Shown here in pieces: positions 1 through 9,066 of a DNA stretch of 64,000 nucleotides (the first letter of the stretch is position 1; every line of letters begins with the position of its first letter). Location: NCBI GenBank assembly GCA_016618085.1, contig JABLTG010000111.1, positions 1 through 64,000 of the forward strand, read 5' to 3'. Both the position numbers and the translations under genes were made by a program. The DNA comes from Neovahlkampfia damariscottae (taxonomy: Eukaryota; Heterolobosea; Selenaionea; Neovahlkampfiida; Neovahlkampfiidae). The notes under the pieces are model-generated. The model saw nothing but the letters and a program-made list of their open reading frames with translations. It was not told the origin of the DNA and did no database searches.

Positions 1-1
1 A

Positions 2-352
2 AAAATACTTCATTGGTCTCATTTTCAATTTCGTCAAACACTAAAACATCTTGCTCAAAAAGATTCTGTTCAAGTACATGAAGTTTCAGAACATTATACC
101 AGTTGTACATGTGGATCATGTGGAAAAATAGATTGGAAACTTGGAAAAAAAGATTATTTCAATTGTAAATATTGTAATTTTTCTCTTCCAAGAGATTATA
201 ATGGAGCAAGAAATATATTTCTGATGAATATACAAAATTTTATTGGAAATCCAAAAACTGTCAGTACTGCTGGCGACGGTCCTATCCCGAAAGAAACCTT
301 GATTTTAATGTCTGGTCTGATTAATCAGAATGAACGGAAAAGTCAGTTTTAA
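2..352 (+). CDS. C-terminal part of a TnpB/Fanzor-like RNA-guided nuclease
   Basis: An open frame of 116 codons enters from the left edge and ends in TAA. It reads as the end of an IS200/IS605-type TnpB or its eukaryotic relative Fanzor. A helix resembling the WxxFxQFRxxL segment comes first (HWSHFQFRQTL). A zinc ribbon follows (CTCGSCG, then CKYCNF about 20 residues later). The final RuvC-type motif is PRDYNGARNI, where the Asp matches the third catalytic acid. In the family this protein cuts DNA under guidance of an RNA made from the transposon end. Only the last third is visible, so intactness of the other catalytic residues is unknown. Family assignment is good. Fanzor rather than bacterial TnpB is inferred from the eukaryotic surroundings. 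Confidence 0.8.
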   Translation, partial: KILHWSHFQFRQTLKHLAQKDSVQVHEVSEHYTSCTCGSCGKIDWKLGKKDYFNCKYCNFSLPRDYNGARNIFLMNIQNFIGNPKTVSTAGDGPIPKETLILMSGLINQNERKSQF

Positions 353-359
353 GATAGCG

Positions 360-586
360 GTATGGACATGAATTTGAAGTATTGATATGCGGAAAATGTG
401 GAAGTAAATATCTTGAAAAAAAATACACTTGAATCTTGTAGATGGCATTCTGGATCCACACTCTCAGTTCAAGTGAATTATGACACATATGAAGATATTT
501 ATCAATGTTGCAACCAAATTAAAGGGGAAGACAAAGGATGTCGATCAGCAAAGCATCACCAATCAAAAAAAAGGAAACATAAATAA
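360..586 (+). pseudogene. Cys/His-rich zinc-finger gene fragment, frame-broken
   Basis: Downstream of the nuclease stop, two frames together spell a small Cys/His module. The first gives HEFEVLICGKCGSKYLEKK. After an 8-A run the second frame continues with SCRWHSG, an IYQCCNQ pair and GCRSAKHH. The pattern C-x2-C, C-x2-H, CC, GC-x4-H resembles the small CHORD-like zinc modules of many protist proteins. No start codon or complete gene is visible. The frame change lies at the A-run, so it is either a real one-base indel or an assembly error. It ends 6 nt before the convergent ENPP stop codon. Function not assigned. Confidence 0.4.
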
Positions 587-592
587 TATATT

Positions 593-2083
593 TTACTCTT
601 TAAAAATATCTTTCACTTTATCAATTGTTCCATTATTTGTTTGTGGATTGATTTTCAAAACATTTGCAATAACATTGTATAGCTGAATATTTTCGAATGA
701 TTTCATTGTAAAATTGCTCTTAAATGAAGGTCCATTTGCAATAAAAACTCCTTGCATATCCATTTCTTCATTATCATACCCATGATCTCCTTTGAATTCA
801 TATTGATTGCCTTCATCATGAACACCTAATGTATAACCTAATTTAGCATAACAGAAAATATCAGCGACTCTTTCATTGTTTTTCATGTGGTATCTTTCTG
901 GAATTTCATGTTTCAAATGACAGTTTAATTTTTCATCTTCTCTCAAGAGGTTGATGATTTGCATTGTTTCATTTTTATTTTTAGGTTGTATATTGGCAGT
1001 AACTGTTCCATTGAATTTTAACCATTCATAAACATGTACTCTTTCCAAGAAATTTGGCACTAAATCATCTAAATGAATAATTGTAGCTCTAGTAGCATTT
1101 GAAGATCCATGATCAGAAACAATCATCACATCAACGAAATTTTCGAGTTTTTTTTCTTTAATTTCTTCTAATATTTTCTTTATCATATCATCTATTTCTT
1201 TAATTTTTGATGGAATGTTGATGGAATCTGGTCCTTCTTTATGTTGTAATTTGTCCAATGATTCCACATAAGCCATGATTAATTTCGGTTCAAATCCAAA
1301 TGGTTGATCTAAGTACTCAATAGCTTTATTAATACGATCTGAGTCTGTTGACTTTGGATCATAGCCATCCAAGTAAAATGGTTTTCTATTTTTGAATGTA
1401 ACTTCAGCTCCTATCCATTGGATAATTGCAGATTTGATGTTTTGTAATTCAGCTGTAATCCAAATAGGTTCACCTGACCACCAGTAATTGTTGAGATAAG
1501 TTTTATTTGAAAGCGTGAAATGCTCTTGTCTTGATGAATCATACATCTTTTTTTGAAAATTTAACACAAGAAAATTTGAACTTACAATATTTCCAACAAT
1601 ATTATTTGATTCTGGATATAAACCTGTGGCAATAGAATAATGATTTACAACAGTTAAACTTGGAAAACAAGGCTTTAAAAATTCTGCTGAAACTCCAGTT
1701 GATATCAATGAATTAATTGTCGGTGAATTTTCTTTATATTTTTGTGGATAATCCCATCTATACCCATCTATTGAAATAACAATTAATCTTTTTGGTGTTT
1801 GTGCTGAACAAATTATTTAATTTTTTTTTTTTTTGTTTTACGAAAGTAGTAATTAAGTCCGAATAACAAACCTCCAAAAAGAACGTAGAATATAATTAAA
1901 AATCCTATAATACAAATTGGAAGAATGCATCTTTTGAAAATTGAGCCTGCTTTTGATTGCTTTTTTGCATCTGGATTTAACAATCCTGTTATTTCGTCAT
2001 TATCATGATGATACAGATCTTTTTTTTGAAGTCAGGGTTTAAAAAACGAGAATATTACCTATAGCAGCTTCACTTTCATTCAT
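593..2083 (-). CDS. ENPP-family ectonucleotide pyrophosphatase/phosphodiesterase
   Basis: Three exons (2083-2059, 2018-1842, 1803-593) give 470 aa. A short cytoplasmic head is followed by one membrane segment (about residues 35-60) and a type I phosphodiesterase/alkaline-phosphatase-fold domain, so this is a type II membrane ectoenzyme. Visible motifs are VISIDGYRWD (metal Asp), the nucleophile region SLTVVNHYS with the conserved Thr, TGLYPES, VSDHGS and GDHGYDNE with metal Asp/His. The family hydrolyses nucleotide or phospholipid phosphodiester bonds outside the cell. The upstream start was chosen because it restores the first metal motif and the anchor, and a CCAAT lies at 2131. Substrate cannot be predicted. 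Confidence 0.88.
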
Positions 2084-2235
2084 TCTTTGTTTGCAACTCC
2101 GAGGAAACTTTTGGAAGGTTGAGAATTCGACCAATTGAATAATGAGTATGACTTTTAGAAAGAAAAAAAGAAGGAAGTAAATTTTGAGTTATACCTCTTT
2201 ATTTTGAAAAATTTGTAAATGCACCTATTTGTTGG

Positions 2236-3055
2236 TTATTTGCTGTATCTTTGTTCTTTTTTTCCGATGATGCGAACATGTTCATGTTCCTCCAACATTC
2301 GACCAAAATCTTCTGTTGAATAGATAAATCGATGATAATTTTCAGCTTTAATCAAATTTTGTATTTCAAATTCTACGGTATTGAACAGTGATTTCGTAGG
2401 GTTGTTTAATTTTTCATGGATTTCACGTTTTTGTTTTTCGGATAAATTGACTTCACTGACAGAACCTAATTCTAAAAATGTGTGATAGATTTCTTCAGAT
2501 TTCTTCATTCTTTCTTCAGTCGTTGTTAATTGTTTATAGTCGATAATCGCTTCATAAAAGTCAACATTTTCAGCGCAAAATGATTTTTCTGAACTTTCTT
2601 TTAAATAAACTCTTAGTTTTGGATATTTCAACATGTGGTTCAAACTGTACTTTTTTAAGTACTCTTGAGAAAAGTTAAATTTTTTTTTTTGGATTACTGG
2701 GAAAATCTTTGACAGCAATTTCTTTTTTATTATTTGGATTTTGTGAGGCATGAATCAAATTTCTAAAAGAAAAAGATTTTTGTTTGTGATTTATCGTTTC
2801 TTCAAAATTTGAGAAAAAAAAATGATTACTGTCAAGTTCGTCTTGTTCTTCGAACTCTCCAAGAAATTCTGAAAATGTGTCATCATTTGTGACAATTTCT
2901 GATTTTACAGATTCGGTTTGTAATTTTTTTTTTGTTTCTGTTAAATTTAATGTCAAAAAATATGTTTTACCATGTTGATATTCATATTCACCCATGAACT
3001 CGTCTATTCCAAGATCATCTTTCTTTTGATGTTTCTTTCCAAGGAATGGTTTCAT
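2236..3055 (-). CDS. RGS-domain protein
   Basis: Two exons (3055-2698, 2663-2236) separated by a 34-nt intron encode 261 aa. The N-terminal 120 residues are charged and probably disordered. The C-terminal half is a regulator-of-G-protein-signalling fold: KYPKLRVYLKESSEKSF, then CAENVDFYEAIIDYK, then LFNTVEFEIQNLI and a closing FIYS helix. RGS domains speed GTP hydrolysis on G-alpha subunits. The G-alpha gene lies 4 kb away and a second RGS protein (broken) at 9-10.9 kb, suggesting one pathway. Without the intron the two halves appear as separate overlapping ORFs. CCAAT element at 3101. Confidence 0.82.
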
Positions 3056-3325
3056 TCTTCAATAATTTTCCGAACCTTTTTAATTTTCCTAATTAATTGA
3101 CCAATCATTTCTTTGATTGATTTGGATTTTGCTGAATTCAGTATTTTGTTGTCTGCACAGATTTGGAGAAAAAAAAACCACCACTATTTATTGCCAAATT
3201 GGGACCAAGCTTCAAAAATGTGTTGTTCAATTTGATTGTTGAAGAATTTCTTTCATTTCTCTGATTGAAGTTTCCAATCTTCAGACTATAAATTAAAAGA
3301 AAATTGAACATGACAGACATCACAC

Positions 3326-4738
3326 ATGACCAAAGATAATTTAGAAAACAAATTAGACGGTCTGGAATACTTTGAAAAACGAAATTCAGAAAAAAGTTGG
3401 TATGAAGAGTTCATACTGTACAAATATTTCATTTTGTTGAAAAAATATCCAGGTTTTAGATACCTTTGGATAGGTTCTATTATTAGTATATTCGGAGATT
3501 TTTTCACATACCTGAGTTGTGTTGAAATCTTGAACACTTATTCGTCAGATTCAAATTCACTTTTAATATCTATTTACATTTTGTGTGAAATGTTACCATC
3601 GACATTAGTAACGGGATTATCTGGAACAATTGCTGATACTTTTGACAGAAGAAAAATTATGTTCATATGTGATGTTTTACGTTCAATTTTTGCATTGATA
3701 TATCTCTGGGTTGATTCAACTGAAAAAATATGGATTTTGTATTTAATCACTTCACTTCAATCAATTTGTGGTGGATTTTTCGGCCCATCAAGATCTGCTT
3801 TGCTTCCAAATACCATTTTGGATTCAGATGATTTAATCATTTCCAATTCGTTGAATGGTTCAGTTTTCCCAATTGCTTGCTCTTTTGGAAGTGGTTTAGG
3901 AGGTTTGTTTCTCACATTTTTTGGTACAAATTTCTGCTTTTTGATGGATTCGTTCAGTTACATTTTGAGTTCTCTCTGTATTTTAATGTTATTCAAATTG
4001 GATGTCAAAGACAAAAAAGAATCAAAATCTGAATCAAAATCAGAATGTTCAACGAATTTATGTACCAAAATATGGCAATTTTTCAAGATGAACTTCGAAA
4101 TTTTTTCATATTTTTATGATAATTTGGACACATTCATCATAGCACTTTCAAAACCATTTGCAGGTATAACATTTGGTGCTTTAGAGATTCTACATTTAAT
4201 ATACATGGAAAACAACGGTAAAATACTAAATAATTCTTCAATTTCAATTGGATTATATTACTTAGTAATGGGTATTGCTTCATTCTTTGCTCCAATGATC
4301 GTAACAAAATACTGCAAACAAATCAAACGATATATGAATATTTGGATATGTTTTGGGTTTTTAATTCAATTTCTTGGCAATTTTATATCATCATTTTCAT
4401 TTCATTTTTTGTGGGTGATGTTTTTTGGTGCTGTTATTCGTCCAATTGGTGAATCATTTATTTTTACTCTTAGCTTGACTTATTTACAAAGATCAGTTTC
4501 AGATTCGATTAGAGGACGTATCTTTTCATTTTCAAGATCTTCTTGGGCTGTGTTCAAATCGATAACCTCTGTTTCTATTGGATTATTATCAAAATATGGA
4601 AAAATGTCGAATCAATCTCTAATGTATATATTTTCAATCAATAATGGATTGATTTTTTTAATGTTTTGTATATATTTGATCATTTTTTCAAAACTTGAAA
4701 ATACAAATAGATTATCGAGTGAATGGATTGATGAATAA
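3326..4738 (+). CDS. Major facilitator superfamily transporter (MFS_3-like)
   Basis: A single exon of 470 aa has about 12 hydrophobic segments. The loop between TM2 and TM3 carries the MFS signature GTIADTFDRRKIM. The segment GGFFGPSRSALLP matches the MFS_3 group of exporters related to bacterial EntS. An acidic Ser/Lys repeat (ESKSESKSE) marks the central cytoplasmic loop. It probably exports a small molecule, substrate unknown. It is intronless and its closest recognisable relatives are bacterial, so an old lateral acquisition is possible. Base composition matches the neighbours. A CCAAT element at 3274 lies 48 nt before the ATG. Confidence 0.82.
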   Translation: MTKDNLENKLDGLEYFEKRNSEKSWYEEFILYKYFILLKKYPGFRYLWIGSIISIFGDFFTYLSCVEILNTYSSDSNSLLISIYILCEMLPSTLVTGLSGTIADTFDRRKIMFICDVLRSIFALIYLWVDSTEKIWILYLITSLQSICGGFFGPSRSALLPNTILDSDDLIISNSLNGSVFPIACSFGSGLGGLFLTFFGTNFCFLMDSFSYILSSLCILMLFKLDVKDKKESKSESKSECSTNLCTKIWQFFKMNFEIFSYFYDNLDTFIIALSKPFAGITFGALEILHLIYMENNGKILNNSSISIGLYYLVMGIASFFAPMIVTKYCKQIKRYMNIWICFGFLIQFLGNFISSFSFHFLWVMFFGAVIRPIGESFIFTLSLTYLQRSVSDSIRGRIFSFSRSSWAVFKSITSVSIGLLSKYGKMSNQSLMYIFSINNGLIFLMFCIYLIIFSKLENTNRLSSEWIDE

Positions 4739-4878
4739 AATCACAATTTTTTTTTTTGTTTTCCAACTCTATGTGATTATTTTTGGTCTGTGAAAAAACT
4801 TTCACTTTGAAAGTTTGTTGAAGTTAAACCAACAACTTTTTTGATTGGACAACCAAAACAAACATTTTTTTATTGAAC

Positions 4879-6494
4879 ATGAAGAAAGTGAAAAATTTTT
4901 ACAAGTTATCATCACAATTTCGGCAACTTTCGACTAAAACACCAAAAACACAGGTATTACCAAAAATAAAAGAAAGAGTGAAAAAACAACTCTATACTGA
5001 AGATGAATTACCAAAAATAACATTAAGCAAATTGCCAGATATTCATGATATAATCACTGGAAATTCTCAATGTATAGGATGTGGAAGTTTATTTCAAAAT
5101 GATGATGAACAATTACCTGGTTTTATTCATGAAGAAGCAATTGAATCTTATCGTAAAAAAAAAGAAACAGAGTTGAAAGTGAAAGAAATTTTAAAACAAC
5201 AACAAGATATTATAAAAAGAAGAGTATCTTGTTTTTTCATTTTTAATTGTTAATCTTTCAGGAACAAGACACAAACAACACCGAAAAAGATTTGGTTTTG
5301 GATTACAATGATTTGAGAGATTATGAAAGAGCAATATCGGACAAACCTTTAGTATGTCTTAGATGTCATCAATTATCATCATATGGTAAGATGATTAGTT
5401 GTGATATTAGTGCAGATGATTTTTATTCTTCTCTTGAAAAATTGAAAGATAAAAAGGTGTTAATTGTAAAAATCATTGATTTATTTGATGTTGAAGGTTC
5501 ATTTATACCTAGATTCAATGAATTAGTGGGTGATAATCCAATTTTGTTAATTGGAAATAAAGTCGATTTGCTACCAAAAAATGTTGTTTACCCAAGAGTC
5601 GAAACTTGGTTGAAAGAAGTGGCAAAATCTTTCAAGTTACACAATATAAAATCAATTCATTTGGTCAGTGGTGCAAAGGGAATTAATATAAAGAGTTTTG
5701 GAGCAAAGCTTGAAAAATTTCGTCATTTCCGAGATGTATATATTGTTGGGAGATCTAACGTCGGAAAATCAACTTTAATCAATCGATTGATTTCTGCGTT
5801 TCATATAACAGAAGAAAAACCTGAAGATTATGAAAATAGACCACACATCAAAGCAATAAGGAGATTAACAGAATCATCATTGCCAGGAACAACTTTGAAA
5901 ACAATGTCATTTAGAATTGGAAAAGGATACAAGAAAGCATCATCATACTTATTTGATACACCAGGTGTAATGAATCCAAATTTAGCATCTAACTATTTAT
6001 CACCTTCTGAATGGAAATTTGCGTATCCTGCAAAGAAAATTGTTGCAAAGCATTATCGAATGAAACCTGGAAGAACTTTATTCATTGGTGGAATGTTTAG
6101 GATAGATTTTGTGTCAAATAACATTCGAGAAGATTGGCAAAGGATTATGGTTTCCTTGTTCGTTTCAACTTATATCCCAATTCATACAACAAAGACTGAA
6201 AAAGCTGATGAAATTTACAAATCCGGACTTGGTAGATTTTTGTATCCTCCACAACCAGAAAATGAAAATTTAACTCCAATGGTTTTTAAGAAATCGTTTA
6301 GATTCACAGGAGTCACCAGAAAAATCAGTTTTAGAGACATTTGTATTTCAGGAATGGGTTGGATTTCTTTGACTGGTGTAGGAGATATGGAATTTCATGT
6401 GTATGCACCAGAGAAAATAGATGTTTATGATAGAGCTCCTTTAATGCCAAACGAAGTGGTTGATATTAAAAAAACGGAATTTAGAGATGCTTGA
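4879..6494 (+). CDS. NOA1: Circularly permuted mitochondrial GTPase, YqeH/NOA1 family
   Basis: Two exons (4879-5223, 5262-6494) encode 525 aa. The basic, Ser/Leu-rich start (MKKVKNFYKLSSQFRQLST) looks like a mitochondrial presequence. A split zinc finger follows (CIGCG, then CLRCH). The GTPase motifs are in permuted order: G4 NKVD comes first, then G1 GRSNVGKST, then G3 DTPG, as in YqeH/NOA1. Members assemble the small mitochondrial ribosomal subunit, which implies a mitochondrion that translates. The start is the first ATG. ATTGG at 4844 lies 31 nt upstream. Confidence 0.9.
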
Positions 6495-6954
6495 GATGAA
6501 AAACAATAAAAATTCTTAATTGATATTTTGAACCTTTTTTTCTTCCTCTGTTAATTGATTCTGTTTCCCTTTTTTTTTTTTTTTTTTTTGACAAGCTCCA
6601 TATTTTGGAAGCTTCCAAAAGGTTTTACCAAAATGGTAATTTTTCTTTTGGATTAAGAAGTTTCAAAGATTGAAGAAATAAAAATTTATTGTAAAAAATA
6701 TGAATAAGTCTCAGTCACTCTGTTTCACCTCTAAAAGGCAGTAATTCCTCAGTCAACTCTTCGAATATTGACACAGAAATGATTGATAATTTCATCAGTA
6801 TTTCTTTACCTGCAGACTCTTTTATGTATTAAAACGTCAACATTAAATCCAAACTTTTCATTCGTTCACAATATCCAATGGTTAAATTTAGGTCAAATTG
6901 ACCAATAGCAATATTTTATTCTACAAACTCAAACAACTATACTGCAACGACTAA
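6495..6954. other. Intergenic region upstream of the G-alpha gene
   Basis: No gene could be supported. It contains a run of about 20 T near 6570-6590, a short open frame of about 40 codons ending near 6831 with no recognisable content, and the CCAAT element at 6902 that sits 49 nt before the G-alpha start. Confidence 0.5.
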
Positions 6955-8197
6955 ATGGGTAATTGTGTCACTCCAAAAGACCAAGAAGGAGGCGAAAATA
7001 ACAAAGGATTGAAATTAATACCTGAAAAAGATTTAAAATTATTACTTTTAGGTGCTGGTGAAAGTGGCAAAAGTAAAAAAAAAATATAACTTAAAATCAA
7101 ATACAGGTACAATTTTCAAACAAATTAAACTTCAAAATAACAAATCATATGATGATGAAGATTATGAACAATATACAACAGCTGTTCGTTTGAACATTAT
7201 AATTTCAATGAAAGCACTTATTGGAGCAACTGCTGCTTTACAAGTTGAAATTAAAGACGAAAAAAATAAAAAAATGGCCTCTAAGATACAAAGCTGGGAA
7301 GAGGATTCATTAGACGAAAAGATTAGAGAAATAGATGATGAATTTGGTATTGCTCTTAAAGCACTATGGGAAGATCATGCTATTCAAAATGTTTTGGAAC
7401 AAAGAGCAAAATATCAATTACTTGATTCAACTGAATAGTAACCGCAATGAAAAATCTGAACTTTTTAGTTTCTTTGAACATTTGCCAAGAATTTGTAAAG
7501 AAGATTACCGAGCTTCAAATGAAGATATTCTTCGTTGTAGAGTTAAAACTATTGGAATATGCAATGTTGAATTCAAAGAAGAAGATATAAAATTTAAAGT
7601 CTATGACGTTGGTGGACAAAGAAATGAAAGAAGAAAATGGTTTGTTATAAAAAAAAACATAACATTTTTTGAAGGATTCATTGTTTTGACAATGTCAACG
7701 CTATTGTATTTGTTGTGTCTTTAAGCGAATATGATTTAACATGTTACGAAGATGGAACTACTCCAAGGTAAAGAAAACAATCTTTTTTTAACACAAACAG
7801 AATGGACGAGTCACTTGGTTTATTTGAAAACATTTGTGAAAACAGTATATTTTCTGACACTCCGATTATATTATTCTTCAATAAAAATGACTTGTTCAAG
7901 TCAAAAATTGAAAAAATAGATTTAAGCGTTTGGGATAAAGATTATGTAGGTAAGATTTTGAATCAAAAAAAAAAAAATTTATTCTTTTTTAAAATAGGTG
8001 GTTGTGATTATGATAAAGCATTAAAACATATCAGAGATAAATTCCTTGCTTTGAATACAGTACCTGATAGAAGAATTGAAGTTTTTGTTTGCACGACAAC
8101 TGAAGCAAATACATTTAAACAAGTATTTGATCAAGTAAAAGGAACAGCTATGGAACTTTTAATGGCAAGTTTATCACCAAAAAAAAATTCATTTTGA
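6955..8197 (+). CDS. Heterotrimeric G protein alpha subunit
   Basis: Six exons (6955-7072, 7107-7437, 7469-7639, 7675-7767, 7801-7949, 7998-8197) give exactly 353 aa, the typical length. MGNCVTP offers Gly2 for myristoylation and Cys4 for palmitoylation. The P-loop GAGESGKST spans intron 1. Switch I carries the catalytic Arg (LRCRVKT) and switch II is [12 protein letters not shown]. The [14 protein letters not shown] block, FFNKND and the late CTTTEAN guanine motif are all present. It couples 7TM receptors to effectors. Two RGS genes lie nearby. The C-terminus lacks the pertussis-toxin Cys. All five introns are 31-48 nt. Confidence 0.95.
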
Positions 8198-8218
8198 TTT
8201 TTTTTTTTTTTTTCTTTT

Positions 8219-8743
8219 TCACTTTTCAAGTTTTCTTTTCACTTTGACAATTCGAAAAGTGGTCTCTCCTATTTCCATACTTTCATTAAATAATGGTAAT
8301 CCTTTTCCTGCAGTGAATCCTAAACCCATGGACAAACAACCATCTTCAATTTTAATTTGTTTTTTTTTCAAAACTTCTATTAATTCTTTTTTTGTTTTGA
8401 ACTCGATGATAGTTGATGGATATGTATCCGTTTTCTTTTTTCCATTTAAATATTTTTCCGAATAAATTAAACCAGCTTCTCCTTCAACAATTGTTTGATA
8501 AGGTTGAGTATCAGGAAGTTGATTATTTTGTAACAAGAACATAAGTTCATTATCTCCTAAAGGTCTATATACTAACGTTTCGTCATCTTTTAATTCTTTT
8601 GTTGCTTCAGATTCCAACCAAACTGAAGAGGAGCCTTTGTGAGTTATGTTGGTCAGTTCTCCTTTTTCAAGTAGATCTATCTCATGTTTTTTCAGCAGTT
8701 TTTTAAATTTTTTTACACTTTCCTTCTTGATATCTTTTGACAT
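8219..8743 (-). CDS. Conserved-looking protein of unknown function, 174 aa
   Basis: A single exon. The first 60 residues are Lys-rich and helical. The rest reads as a compact globular domain with the blocks YRPLGDNELMFLL, LPDTQPYQTIVEG, YPSTIIEF and MGLGFTAGKGLPLF. I do not recognise the family. The Gly-rich block and surrounding charged residues might suit a nucleotide- or NAD-binding fold, but no catalytic motif is clear. No signal peptide or membrane segment. It converges with the G-alpha gene, with 22 nt between stops. The start is supported by ATTGG at 8769 on the far side of the ATG. Confidence 0.6.
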   Translation of the reverse strand: MSKDIKKESVKKFKKLLKKHEIDLLEKGELTNITHKGSSSVWLESEATKELKDDETLVYRPLGDNELMFLLQNNQLPDTQPYQTIVEGEAGLIYSEKYLNGKKKTDTYPSTIIEFKTKKELIEVLKKKQIKIEDGCLSMGLGFTAGKGLPLFNESMEIGETTFRIVKVKRKLEK

Positions 8744-9066
8744 TTTAATTCGTTAAAATTAGAAGATGATTGGAGGTTATTCTTTGTTGATTATTAAACT
8801 CCTATATTTTTGGTTTCATGATGATTTTCCGACAAGTGGTGTTCTTGGAACTCAAATTTCTGATTATTTTTTCTTCATACTTCATCAAAATTCCCACAAT
8901 TTGAAGTTGAATTTAGTAGAGTTTTTCAATTTTTTTTGTTTAGATTATGAATCAAAATATTTCAAATTCTTGCATCGTAGAATTATCCACCATCTGAAAA
9001 TTGAAATTTTTTCTTCTTCAATTTTGATTGAATAGATTGAATACTAATGATTGGTCAAAGTAAAAA

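Noticed and set aside
593-1708. ENPP gene starting at 1708
   Set aside because: The first metal-binding motif and membrane anchor lie upstream and join in frame through two short introns, so the start is 2083.
8766-9035. 89-codon ORF to the right of the 174-aa gene
   Set aside because: Phe/Leu/Ile-rich AT-run translation with no domain. The region better serves as the divergent promoter for the genes at 8743 and 9067.
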